A stretch of DNA of 11,267 nt from Paracoccaceae bacterium (GCA_023254015.1 JALQYS010000160.1:1-11267); one strand, 5' to 3'. Positions 1 through 7,023 are shown, numbered from the stretch's first letter. The notes: generated from the sequence alone by a model not told the origin. Program-made: numbers and translations.

Positions 1-1
1 A

Positions 2-160
2 GCGGACTACCGGGGGGAACGGTTCAAGGACTTTGCCAAGGACGTCAAGGGCAACAACGAGCTGCTCAGCCTGACGCGCCCCGATGTGATCCAGGACATC
101 CACGAAGGCTATCTGGCCGCCGGGGCTGACCTGATCGAGACCAACACCTTCGGTGCCACC
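2..160 (+). pseudogene. metH: Fragment of cobalamin-dependent methionine synthase (homocysteine-binding domain)
   Basis: The 53 codons from base 2 read as the start region of MetH, with DYRGERF near the beginning, then KGNNELLSLTRPDVI and AGADLIETNTFGAT. In E. coli MetH the matching stretch (DFRGERF, KGNNDLL, AGADIIETNTF) lies at about residues 30-85 of the homocysteine-binding barrel. After FGAT the MetH sequence should continue through the rest of the barrel, but the next codons are PccA. MetH methylates homocysteine with methyl-tetrahydrofolate; this piece holds neither the zinc cysteines nor the folate, cobalamin or reactivation domains, so it has no activity of its own. Whether the gene is intact beyond the left edge cannot be seen. 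The identification is firm; whether the joint is biological is doubtful. Confidence 0.85.
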
Positions 161-1321
161 AAGGAGTTCTACTTCCTCGAGATGAACACCCGTCTCCAGG
201 TGGAACACCCGGTCACCGAACTCATCACCGGCATCGATCTGGTCGAGCAGATGATCCGCGTCGCGAATGGCGAGCCGCTGCCCTTCAAACAGGACGACAT
301 CAAGATCAACGGCTGGGCCATGGAAAGCCGCCTTTACGCCGAGGATCCCTACCGCAACTTCCTTCCCTCCATCGGCCGCCTGACCCGCTATCGCCCGCCG
401 GTCGAAGGCCCGACGCTGGGCGGCGGCATCGTGCGCAATGATACCGGCGTCTATGAGGGCGGCGAGAGCAGCATGTATTACGACCCGATGATCGCCAAGC
501 TTTGCACCTGGGGCCCTTCGCGCGCCGAGGCGATCGAGGAAATGCGCCTCGCGCTTGACACTTTCGAGGTCGAGGGCATCGGCCATAACCTGCCCTTCTG
601 CTCGGCCGTGATGGACCATCCGCGCTTTACCTCCGGCAATATCACCACCGCCTTCATCGCCGAGGAATATCCCGAAGGCTTCAGCGGAGCCGTGCTCGAG
701 GCTGAAACCCTCGCCCGCGTTACCGCCTCCGCCGCCGCGATGAACCGCGTTGCCGAGATCCGCCGCACCAAGATCTCCGGCACGCTGGACAATCACGAAC
801 GCCGGGTCGGTGATGACTGGGTGGTGACGCTGCAGGGCGTCGAGCATGTGGTCCGGATCGCGGCCGATCATGAAGGCTCGACCGTGCATTTCGCCGACGG
901 CACCGCTCGCCGCGTGACGTCAGACTGGACGCCGGGGCAGCCGCTGGCCCGCCTGATGGTGGACGGCAAGCCTTTGGTGATGAAGGTCGGCAAGATCTCG
1001 GGCGGCTTCCGCCTGCGGCTGCGCGGCGCGGATCTGAAGGTGCATGTCCGCACCCCCCGTCAGGCCGGACTGGCCAAGCTGATGCTGGAAAAACTGCCGC
1101 CCGACACGTCGAAATTCCTGCTCTGCCCGATGCCCGGCCTTGTGACCCGCGTCATGGTCGAAGAGGGGCAAGAGGTGCAGGAAGGGCAGGCGCTGGCGAC
1201 GGTTGAGGCGATGAAGATGGAAAACATCCTCAAGGCCGAGAAAAAGGGCGTGGTCAAGGCGATCAAGGCCAATGCGGGCGCCAGCCTCAAGGTCGATGAC
1301 GTGATTTTGGAATTTGAATAA
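2..1321 (+). CDS. pccA: Propionyl-CoA carboxylase biotin-containing subunit, C-terminal part, fused in frame to a MetH fragment (5' partial)
   Basis: The frame is open from base 2 to the TAA at 1319-1321. From about 161 it reads as PccA, which carboxylates propionyl-CoA to methylmalonyl-CoA using ATP, bicarbonate and biotin in a complex with PccB in the cytoplasm. It enters at the end of the biotin carboxylase domain: FYFLEMNTRLQVEHPVTE carries the Glu, Asn, Arg and Glu that line the Mg-ATP and bicarbonate site (first Glu codon 179-181), and the conserved Arg of ESRLYAED is at 329-331. The linking BT-type region follows, then a biotinyl domain with EAMKMEN; the biotinylated Lys is codon 1214-1216. 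About 386 residues are present of the roughly 670-680 usual, so the C-terminus is complete. The ATP-grasp N-terminal half is absent and MetH sequence stands in its place. The GTG at 86 lies inside the MetH part and is not a credible start. As it stands the product could carry biotin but could not carboxylate it. Confidence 0.9.
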   Translation, partial: ADYRGERFKDFAKDVKGNNELLSLTRPDVIQDIHEGYLAAGADLIETNTFGATKEFYFLEMNTRLQVEHPVTELITGIDLVEQMIRVANGEPLPFKQDDIKINGWAMESRLYAEDPYRNFLPSIGRLTRYRPPVEGPTLGGGIVRNDTGVYEGGESSMYYDPMIAKLCTWGPSRAEAIEEMRLALDTFEVEGIGHNLPFCSAVMDHPRFTSGNITTAFIAEEYPEGFSGAVLEAETLARVTASAAAMNRVAEIRRTKISGTLDNHERRVGDDWVVTLQGVEHVVRIAADHEGSTVHFADGTARRVTSDWTPGQPLARLMVDGKPLVMKVGKISGGFRLRLRGADLKVHVRTPRQAGLAKLMLEKLPPDTSKFLLCPMPGLVTRVMVEEGQEVQEGQALATVEAMKMENILKAEKKGVVKAIKANAGASLKVDDVILEFE

Positions 1322-1350
1322 GCCGGTTCATCCTCTGTGCTCAAATATCC

Positions 1351-1388
1351 TGCGGGGTCCGGGGTGCAAAACCCCGGGGCCTGCCGCA
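1351..1388. repeat. GC-rich intergenic palindrome between pccA and the mutase gene
   Basis: A perfect 7-bp stem, CCGGGGT (1359-1365) and ACCCCGG (1371-1377), closes a GCAAA loop. An outer pair, TGCGG (1351-1355) with CCGCA (1384-1388), could extend it across unpaired bases. It is preceded by TCAAATATCC. No T-run follows, so it is a poor intrinsic terminator. From memory, elements of this shape are scattered through intergenic regions of Rhodobacteraceae, so it may be a dispersed palindromic repeat. It could also stabilise the pccA 3' end or temper read-through into the mutase gene. Confidence 0.6.
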
Positions 1389-1400
1389 AGACCCTAACGT

Positions 1401-1405
1401 AGGAA
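1401..1405 (+). promoter_or_regulatory. Ribosome binding site of the mutase gene
   Basis: AGGAA stands six bases before the ATG at 1412 and supports that start. The protein also begins at the usual place for the family, with a short N-terminus before the TLEGITVKPLYT segment. Confidence 0.7.
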
Positions 1406-1411
1406 ATCATC

Positions 1412-3538
1412 ATGCCCACCCGTGCCGATTGGGAAAAGACCGCCGCGAAGGAACTTCGTGACAAGCCGTTGGACAGCCTGAACTGGCAGACGCTGGAAGG
1501 GATCACGGTCAAGCCGCTTTACACCGCCGAGGATGTGGCGGGCCTGCCGCAGATGGGGGAATTGCCCGGCTTTGCCCCCTTCACCCGCGGCGTGCGCGCC
1601 ACGATGTATGCCGGCCGGCCCTGGACGATCCGGCAATATGCGGGCTTCTCCACCGCCGAGGAGAGTAACGCCTTTTACCGCAAGGCGCTGGCCGCCGGTC
1701 AGCAGGGCGTCTCAGTCGCCTTCGACCTGGCCACCCACCGCGGCTATGACTCTGACCACCCGCGCGTGGTGGGCGATGTCGGCAAGGCGGGCGTGGCCAT
1801 CGACAGCGTCGAGGACATGAAGATCCTGTTCGACGGGATCCCTCTGGAAAAAGTCAGCGTTTCCATGACGATGAACGGCGCGGTGATTCCGATCCTCGCC
1901 AATTTCATCGTGACGGGCGAAGAGCAGGGCGTTTCGCGGGCCGATCTGGCGGGCACCATTCAGAATGACATTCTGAAGGAATTCATGGTCCGCAACACCT
2001 ATATCTATCCGCCCGAGCCTTCGATGCGGATCATTGCCGACATCATCGAATACACCTCGGCCGAGATGCCCAAGTTCAACTCGATCTCGATTTCCGGCTA
2101 TCACATGCAAGAGGCCGGCGCGAACCTGGTGCAGGAACTGGCCTTCACGCTGGCCGACGGGCGGGAATACGTCCGTGCCGCCATCGCGCGCGGCATGAAC
2201 GTCGATGATTTCGCCGGCCGGCTGTCGTTCTTCTTTGCCATCGGCATGAATTTCTTCATGGAGGCGGCGAAACTCCGCGCCGCGCGCCTGCTCTGGACCC
2301 GCATCATGCAGGAATTCCAGCCGAAAAAGCCGGGCAGCCTGATGCTGCGCACCCATTGCCAGACCTCGGGCGTTAGCCTGCAGGAGCAAGACCCCTACAA
2401 CAATGTCATCCGCACCGCCTATGAGGCGATGGCGGCGGCGCTGGGGGGCACGCAGTCCCTGCACACTAATGCGCTGGACGAGGCGATTGCGCTCCCGACC
2501 GAATTCTCGGCCCGGATCGCGCGGAATACCCAGCTGATCTTGCAGGAAGAAACCGGGATCACCCATGTCGTCGATCCGCTGGCAGGCAGCTACTATGTCG
2601 AAAGCCTGACGCATGAGCTGGCCGAAAAGGCCTGGGCGCTGATCGAAGAGGTCGAGGCGATGGGCGGCATGACCAAGGCCGTGGCCTCTGGCATGCCCAA
2701 GCTGCGGATCGAGGAATCGGCGGCCAGACGTCAGGCGGCGATTGACCGGGGCGATGAGGTGATCGTCGGGGTCAACAAGTACAAGCTGGCCAAGCAGGAC
2801 CCGATCGACATTCTCGACATCGACAACATGAAGGTGCGCGAGGCGCAGATTGCCCGGCTGAAAGCCACCCGCGCGGGCCGGGATGAAGCGGCGTGCCAAA
2901 AGGCCTTGGCCGAACTGACCCGTCGCGCCGAACAGGGCGGCAACCTTCTGGAGGCTGCCGTCGAAGCCGCCCGCGCGCGGGCCTCGGTTGGAGAGATTTC
3001 GGACGCCATGGAAAAGATCTTTGGCCGCCACCGGGCGGAAGTGAAAACCCTGGCCGGCGTCTATGGCGCGGCCTATGAGGGCGATGCAGGCTTTGAGGCG
3101 ATCCAGAAGGATGTCGAGGCCTTTGCCGAAGAAGAGGGCCGCCGCCCGCGGATGCTGGTGGTGAAGATGGGGCAGGATGGCCATGACCGCGGCGCCAAGG
3201 TCATTGCCACCGCCTTTGCCGATATCGGGTTCGACGTTGACGTGGGCCCACTGTTCCAGACGCCCGAAGAGGCGGCACAGGATGCCATCGACAATGACGT
3301 TCATGTGGTCGGCATCTCGTCGCAGGCGGCAGGTCACAAGACCCTGGCACCCAAGCTGATCGAGGCGCTGCGCGCCAAAGGGGCAGGGGACATTCTGGTG
3401 ATCTGCGGCGGGGTCATTCCGCAGCAGGACTATGACTTCCTGATGAATGCAGGCGTGAAGGCGATCTTTGGTCCAGGCACCAACATCCCTGACGCCGCGC
3501 GCAATATCCTTGGCCTGATCCGCGCCGCCCGGGGCTGA
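1412..3538 (+). CDS. scpA: Methylmalonyl-CoA mutase, adenosylcobalamin-dependent, single-chain large subunit
   Basis: This 708-residue protein interconverts (R)-methylmalonyl-CoA and succinyl-CoA by a radical mechanism, the last step in feeding propionyl-CoA into the TCA cycle. The N-terminal (beta/alpha)8 barrel covers about residues 20-560. Residues matching the studied Propionibacterium enzyme are present: Tyr76 (RQYAGFSTAEES), Arg194 (EFMVRN) and His231 (SGYHMQEAG). The cobalamin-binding domain runs from about 580 to the end. It has Lys585, Asp589 and the cobalt ligand His591 in KMGQDGHDRG, and the later CGGVIP. After DxHxxG and exactly 41 residues comes Ser636-Ser637-Gln638, where the family pattern is SxL, so the Leu is replaced by Gln. 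Full length with no frameshift. It follows pccA by 90 bases on the same strand, fitting the propionyl-CoA pathway, and a strong terminator follows. Older names for the gene in this group are mutB and bhbA. Confidence 0.97.
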   Translation: MPTRADWEKTAAKELRDKPLDSLNWQTLEGITVKPLYTAEDVAGLPQMGELPGFAPFTRGVRATMYAGRPWTIRQYAGFSTAEESNAFYRKALAAGQQGVSVAFDLATHRGYDSDHPRVVGDVGKAGVAIDSVEDMKILFDGIPLEKVSVSMTMNGAVIPILANFIVTGEEQGVSRADLAGTIQNDILKEFMVRNTYIYPPEPSMRIIADIIEYTSAEMPKFNSISISGYHMQEAGANLVQELAFTLADGREYVRAAIARGMNVDDFAGRLSFFFAIGMNFFMEAAKLRAARLLWTRIMQEFQPKKPGSLMLRTHCQTSGVSLQEQDPYNNVIRTAYEAMAAALGGTQSLHTNALDEAIALPTEFSARIARNTQLILQEETGITHVVDPLAGSYYVESLTHELAEKAWALIEEVEAMGGMTKAVASGMPKLRIEESAARRQAAIDRGDEVIVGVNKYKLAKQDPIDILDIDNMKVREAQIARLKATRAGRDEAACQKALAELTRRAEQGGNLLEAAVEAARARASVGEISDAMEKIFGRHRAEVKTLAGVYGAAYEGDAGFEAIQKDVEAFAEEEGRRPRMLVVKMGQDGHDRGAKVIATAFADIGFDVDVGPLFQTPEEAAQDAIDNDVHVVGISSQAAGHKTLAPKLIEALRAKGAGDILVICGGVIPQQDYDFLMNAGVKAIFGPGTNIPDAARNILGLIRAARG

Positions 3539-3572
3539 GCGCGCGGTTTCAGGATCGTCCTGTCAAGTTTGG

Positions 3573-3605
3573 ACCCTTCCCCTGTCATGGGGGTAGGGTT
3601 TTTTT
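3573..3605 (+). terminator. Intrinsic terminator after the mutase gene
   Basis: ACCCTTCCCC (3573-3582) pairs with GGGGG and AGGGT (3589-3593, 3595-3599) around a TGTCAT loop, with one bulged T and one G-T pair. A run of seven T (3599-3605) follows on the plus strand. The T-run abuts the stop codon of the convergent nhaA gene. Read on the minus strand the hairpin is followed by CCAAACTTG, with no T-run, so it is chiefly a plus-strand terminator. Confidence 0.85.
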
Positions 3606-4777
3606 CATGCTTTCGGCGCCGTGCGCAGCACGACATAGCCGCAGACCGCCGCGACGGCAGAACCCAGAAGCACGCCCAGCCGCACCATGTTCATCATCTC
3701 ATCGCCCGGATAGCTGAGCGAGCCGATGAAGAGCGACATGGTGAACCCAATCCCCGCCAGCATCGACAGGCCCCAGACCATGGTCCAGCTGACGCCATGC
3801 GGCAGCCGGGCGATGCCCAGTTTGACCAGGGCGAAGGTGGCCCCGAAAACGCCGATCTGCTTGCCAAGGAACAGCCCGGCGGCGATGCCCAGGGGCAGGG
3901 GCGCCACCAGATCGGCCACCGCGATGCCCGACAGGTCCACCCCGGCATTGGCCAGCGCAAAGACCGGGGCGATGCCGAAGTTCACATAAGGGTGCAGGCC
4001 ATGTTCCAGCGCATGCAGCGGCGATTTGCCGAAGCGGTCTTTCAGCGGGATGCAGAAGGCGGTCACCACCCCGGCAATCGTCGGATGGATGCCGGATTTC
4101 AGCACGAAGAACCACATGACCGCGCCCAGCAGCAGGAAGGGCGCGATGCGATGGGTGCCACGCAGGTTCAGGGCGATCAGACCGGCAAGGGGCAGGGCGG
4201 CAAGGCCCAGATAATGCAGGTCGATGCCCGAGCCATAGAACAGCGCGATGATCAGGATCGCGCCCATGTCGTCAAGAATGGCCAGCGTCAGCAGAAAGAT
4301 CTTCAGCGCAGGCGGCACCGCCTTGCCCAAGAGTGCCAGCACGCCAACCGCAAAGGCAATATCGGTCGCCGCCGGAATGGCCCAGCCCGCGTGCAATTCG
4401 GGGTAGGGCCGGGTGATGGCCAGAAACACCAGCATCGGGGCAATCATCCCCCCCAGCGCGGCAACCCCGGGCAGGATCACATCACGCGGGTTCTTCAACC
4501 GGCCTTCGACCATCTCGCGCTTCAACTCCAGCCCGATCAGAAAGAAGAACACTGCCATCAGCCCGTCGTTGATCCACAACAGCAGCGGCTTTGACAGGCC
4601 TGTTTCCCCCAGCATCACGGTCAATCTGGTGCCAAGAACCTGATGATAGGTGTCGGCCAGCCCGGAATTGGCAAGGATCAGCGCCAGCGCGGCTGCCAGC
4701 ATCATCAAGACGCCGGCAAAGGCCTCGTGGCGGATCAGCCGGCTCAACCAGCCGGTGGTCTGGGGTTCATAGGGCAA
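3605..4777 (-). CDS. nhaA: Na+/H+ antiporter NhaA
   Basis: This 390-residue inner-membrane protein, close to the 388 of E. coli NhaA, exchanges protons for sodium and serves in pH and salt homeostasis. It is hydrophobic throughout, with about 12 helices expected. The key residues are visible: Asp139 in PAATDIAFAVG (E. coli Asp133), the ion-binding pair Asp169-Asp170 in LAILDDMGA (Asp163/164), and the Lys of FLGKQIGVFG (Lys300). The N-terminal signature segment DGLMAVFFFLIGLELKRE is also present. The start is TTG at 4777, chosen because AGGAG lies six bases upstream and no ATG occurs before residue 25. It is the last gene of the minus-strand string, 40 bases after the small secreted protein, and ends at the T-run of the convergent terminator. 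It may be read from upstream or from its own promoter; I see no clear promoter in the gap. Confidence 0.96.
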   Translation of the reverse strand: MPYEPQTTGWLSRLIRHEAFAGVLMMLAAALALILANSGLADTYHQVLGTRLTVMLGETGLSKPLLLWINDGLMAVFFFLIGLELKREMVEGRLKNPRDVILPGVAALGGMIAPMLVFLAITRPYPELHAGWAIPAATDIAFAVGVLALLGKAVPPALKIFLLTLAILDDMGAILIIALFYGSGIDLHYLGLAALPLAGLIALNLRGTHRIAPFLLLGAVMWFFVLKSGIHPTIAGVVTAFCIPLKDRFGKSPLHALEHGLHPYVNFGIAPVFALANAGVDLSGIAVADLVAPLPLGIAAGLFLGKQIGVFGATFALVKLGIARLPHGVSWTMVWGLSMLAGIGFTMSLFIGSLSYPGDEMMNMVRLGVLLGSAVAAVCGYVVLRTAPKA

Positions 4778-4783
4778 GCCTGG

Positions 4784-4788
4784 CTCCT
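4784..4788 (-). promoter_or_regulatory. Ribosome binding site that decides the TTG start of nhaA
   Basis: AGGAG on the minus strand, with six bases (CCAGGC) to the TTG at 4777. It is the strongest Shine-Dalgarno sequence in the minus-strand string and makes the TTG start convincing. Confidence 0.75.
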
Positions 4789-4817
4789 GTGTGAGAGGGG
4801 GCGGCGGCCGTCACGGC

Positions 4818-5216
4818 CTAAAGATCGGTCTGGGGCGCGGCCTCTGGCGGGGTTTCCGGCAAGGGCGGCGGTGGCGGCGCATCGGGCTTGCGGCGGATCA
4901 GGATATCCCCATTCTCCAGCCGTTCGGGGGCCTGGTAGTTGGTCAGGTCATCCACCAAGGCCAGAAGCTCCAGCATCTTGGGCTGCAGCTCTTTCAGCGC
5001 GGGTTCCATGTCGGACAGGGCCTTGCCCATTTCGTCCAGCGCGGGCTCCATCTCGGACATCAGGCCCTTGAGCAAGAGCTTCGCACCCTCTTCCATCAGG
5101 CTGAAGCCTTCTTCCACTTCGCCGCCCTCGGGCGTGGTCTGCGACAGCGCCGGACCGGCAAGCGCCAGCGACAGGACAAGGATTGCCGGGGCGAGGGTGG
5201 GGGCGATCTGTTTCAT
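4818..5216 (-). CDS. Small secreted protein of unknown function with repeated MEPAL motif
   Basis: A 132-residue protein whose function I do not recognise. Residues 1-25 form a Sec signal peptide: Lys2, a hydrophobic core from about 8 to 20, then GPALS before Gln26, so the mature protein would be periplasmic. Residues 38-92 look helical and amphipathic, rich in Met, Leu and Glu. MEPAL occurs at 56-60 and again at 70-74, 14 residues apart, with a weaker LQPKM at 77-81, which suggests a coiled or helical-hairpin segment. Residues 93-110 (NYQAPERLENGDILIRRK) look like a conserved short motif; the tail from 111 is proline-rich. The frame extends upstream to a TTG at 5255, but that would overlap the preceding gene and bury the signal peptide, so I take the ATG at 5216. 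It lies 31 bases after the EEP gene. I recall similar small proteins in other Rhodobacterales. Confidence 0.75.
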   Translation of the reverse strand: MKQIAPTLAPAILVLSLALAGPALSQTTPEGGEVEEGFSLMEEGAKLLLKGLMSEMEPALDEMGKALSDMEPALKELQPKMLELLALVDDLTNYQAPERLENGDILIRRKPDAPPPPPLPETPPEAAPQTDL

Positions 5217-5247
5217 GCCCGCGATATGGGGCGCGCGGGGCGACTTT

Positions 5248-6291
5248 TCAATCAAGTGTCAGGTCGATTGTCACCGGAAAATGGTCAGATGCCGTCATCA
5301 GCGCGTCGCGCAATTCGGGCACGGCCATGGCGCCGGGGTCGTTGAACGGGTGCCAGATGCGCCAGTCGGGCCGGCGTCTGGCCAGATCGGGCGAGACCAT
5401 GATGAAATCCAGAAGCGCCTCGAAATAGCGCTTGTTCGGGGCGTGCCAGAAGCGGGCGGTGGTGGGCAGGATGCCGGTGCGGCTGGCCAGCGCCATGCAG
5501 GCATGCGGATCGAACAGCCGCAGCTCCGGGGCGGCATCCAGCCCCATGGCGATCTCGACCCCGGAATGGCCGAAGAGCTTTTCGTATTCGTCCAGCCCCG
5601 GACCATCGTTGAAATCGCCCAGAACGATCAGCGCGTCCTGCGCCTCAAGATGGGTTTCGATGCGGCGGCGCAGCCATTGACATTCGGCCAGTTGCTTGCG
5701 CCGGTTCTCGATCGAGATGCGCATGAATTGCGCCTCGGACATCTGGCCATGCGGGGCCTTCGATTTGGCGTGAACCCCGATCAGGCGCAGCGCATGGCCG
5801 TCGGCGGTGACGGCCAGTTCCAGGGGCGGCTTGGAAAAGCGGATCTGCTCGGCCAGACCGTCAAGGTCAAGATCGGCCCGCAGCGAGGTGTCAAAGCGCG
5901 GCGCCCCCGCCGCCCCCGACGAAGGCGCCGGATCGCCCAGCGGCGCATGGGTGGCGGTGATCCGGTCGGGATCGAACAGAAAGGCGATTTCCTGTTCGGT
6001 TTCCGAGGTGAAGCCATGCACTGCCTCGCGGGCGCGCAGGCCGAAATGCCGGGCGAACGTCTCCAACGCCCGGACGGTGGAGCGTTTCGAACCCTGATCG
6101 GGGGCCTCGACGATGACGATGCCATCGGCATCCAGCGCCGTCAGCACGATGGCGATGGCGCCCAACTGGTCACGTCGGCTGGTCTGGTAACGGGCCGAAA
6201 GCTCGTTATCCTCCAGAGGGCGGCCCTTGTCGTCAAACAGGGCGTTGAACCATTCGACGTTGTAAGTGGCCAGACGCAACGGCCGTATCAT
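5248..6291 (-). CDS. Endonuclease/exonuclease/phosphatase (EEP) family protein
   Basis: A 347-residue metal-dependent phosphoesterase of the EEP fold; the substrate (nucleic acid, phospholipid or sugar phosphate) cannot be told. All family motifs are present in order: Asn11 in TYNVEWF, Glu62 in VIVEAPD, His174 with Lys176/178 in GVHAKSK, Asp226 and Asn228 in LGDFND, Asp295 in LLDFIMVS, and Asp336-His337 in SDHFPV. No signal peptide or membrane segment is seen, so it is probably cytoplasmic. The ATG at 6291 forms ATGA with the stop of the TerB/J-domain gene, which points to translational coupling; the frame extends to a TTG at 6321, but nothing favours it. The catalytic set is complete, so an active enzyme is expected. 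Confidence 0.88.
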   Translation of the reverse strand: MIRPLRLATYNVEWFNALFDDKGRPLEDNELSARYQTSRRDQLGAIAIVLTALDADGIVIVEAPDQGSKRSTVRALETFARHFGLRAREAVHGFTSETEQEIAFLFDPDRITATHAPLGDPAPSSGAAGAPRFDTSLRADLDLDGLAEQIRFSKPPLELAVTADGHALRLIGVHAKSKAPHGQMSEAQFMRISIENRRKQLAECQWLRRRIETHLEAQDALIVLGDFNDGPGLDEYEKLFGHSGVEIAMGLDAAPELRLFDPHACMALASRTGILPTTARFWHAPNKRYFEALLDFIMVSPDLARRRPDWRIWHPFNDPGAMAVPELRDALMTASDHFPVTIDLTLD

Positions 6292-6992
6292 GCCGCCACC
6301 CGCTCGCGCAGATCCTCCCAAGCGGCGTTGATGGCGATCAGCCGCCGTTCGGCCAGAACAACCGCCTCAGGCGGAACGCCACGGGCGATCATCGCATCGG
6401 GATGGTTTTCGCGCACCGCCTGTTTCCAGGCCCGCCGGATCTGGTCAAGGCTGGCATCATGCGGCACGCCCAGAAGGTCATAGGGATCGCGCGCCGTGCC
6501 TTCGACCAGCCGGGCACGGATGGCGCGGAAGCAGCGGTCATCCAGACCGAAAATCTCGGCCGTGTGGGCCAGGAAGGCCTCTTCATCCTCATGCAGGATG
6601 TCATCGGCCAGGGCGATGTGGAACAGCCCCTCGATCAGGTCGATGAAGAGGGCGCGGTTGTCGGGGTGGTCCTTGTCGGTGAACATCGCGGCGATCTTGC
6701 GGGCATAGGCATCGAACCCCGCCACATCCTGCCGGGCCAGATCGAACACCCGCGCGGCGTTTCGTTCTTCGCCGGGCGGCAGGGTAAAGACCCGGCGGAA
6801 GGTTGAAACCTCATTCTTTGTCACCTGCCCGTCGGCCTTGGCCAGCTTGGCCCCAAGGGCGATGACGGCGATGGTAAAACCGACCGAGCGTTCCGGCTCC
6901 GGCGCGCCGCGCAGATGGTCAAAGACAACCGACAACGACTCGCCCTTGGCGAGCGATGCAAGGGCGGCGCTGATGCGGGTCCAGATCGACAT
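6288..6992 (-). CDS. TerB-like and J-domain protein, DjlA type, without membrane anchor
   Basis: A 234-residue probable co-chaperone for DnaK. The N-terminal half (about 36-150) is an all-helical TerB-like domain: KLAKADGQVTKNEV with acidic residues, then a second similar half around ALADDILHEDEE. Residues 169-234 form a J domain beginning DPYDLLGV, with His197-Pro198-Asp199, the tripeptide that stimulates DnaK ATPase. The order is that of E. coli DjlA, but the N-terminal membrane helix of DjlA is missing, so this one should be soluble. There is no clear Shine-Dalgarno before the ATG, which stands 31 bases after the acetyltransferase stop. Its own stop overlaps the EEP start. The domain calls are firm; the client is unknown. 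Confidence 0.88.
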   Translation of the reverse strand: MSIWTRISAALASLAKGESLSVVFDHLRGAPEPERSVGFTIAVIALGAKLAKADGQVTKNEVSTFRRVFTLPPGEERNAARVFDLARQDVAGFDAYARKIAAMFTDKDHPDNRALFIDLIEGLFHIALADDILHEDEEAFLAHTAEIFGLDDRCFRAIRARLVEGTARDPYDLLGVPHDASLDQIRRAWKQAVRENHPDAMIARGVPPEAVVLAERRLIAINAAWEDLRERVAA

Positions 6993-7023
6993 GGGAACAG
7001 TCTAGCTGCGGCGGACGGTCTTG

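Noticed and set aside
86..1321. GTG at 86 as the start of a 411-residue gene
   Set aside because: The codon is the Val of the MetH sequence TRPDVIQDI and the frame continues to the left edge, so it is an internal codon.
2..1321. A designed or evolved MetH-PccA fusion enzyme linking B12-dependent methionine synthesis with propionate use
   Set aside because: Both partners are cut inside folded domains (a TIM barrel and an ATP-grasp domain) and neither active site is complete, so a functional fusion is implausible.
1712..3337. Long minus-strand open frame opposite the mutase gene
   Set aside because: It lies wholly antisense to a full-length, well-recognised gene; its translation is rich in Arg, His, Gly and Asp with no recognisable domain, as expected of a shadow frame in high-GC DNA.
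3573..3605. Bidirectional terminator serving nhaA as well
   Set aside because: On the minus strand the hairpin is not followed by a T-run, so termination of nhaA there is not supported by sequence, though the hairpin could still protect its 3' end.
3569..4594. Plus-strand open frame opposite nhaA
   Set aside because: The complement is a complete antiporter with all key residues; the frame would start inside the terminator hairpin and encodes a Gln/His/Arg-rich shadow product.
4939..6483. Long plus-strand open frame opposite the secreted protein, the EEP gene and part of the J-domain gene
   Set aside because: It spans several genes whose motifs are clear on the minus strand; the translation has low-complexity Arg/Gly/Gln composition and no family signature.
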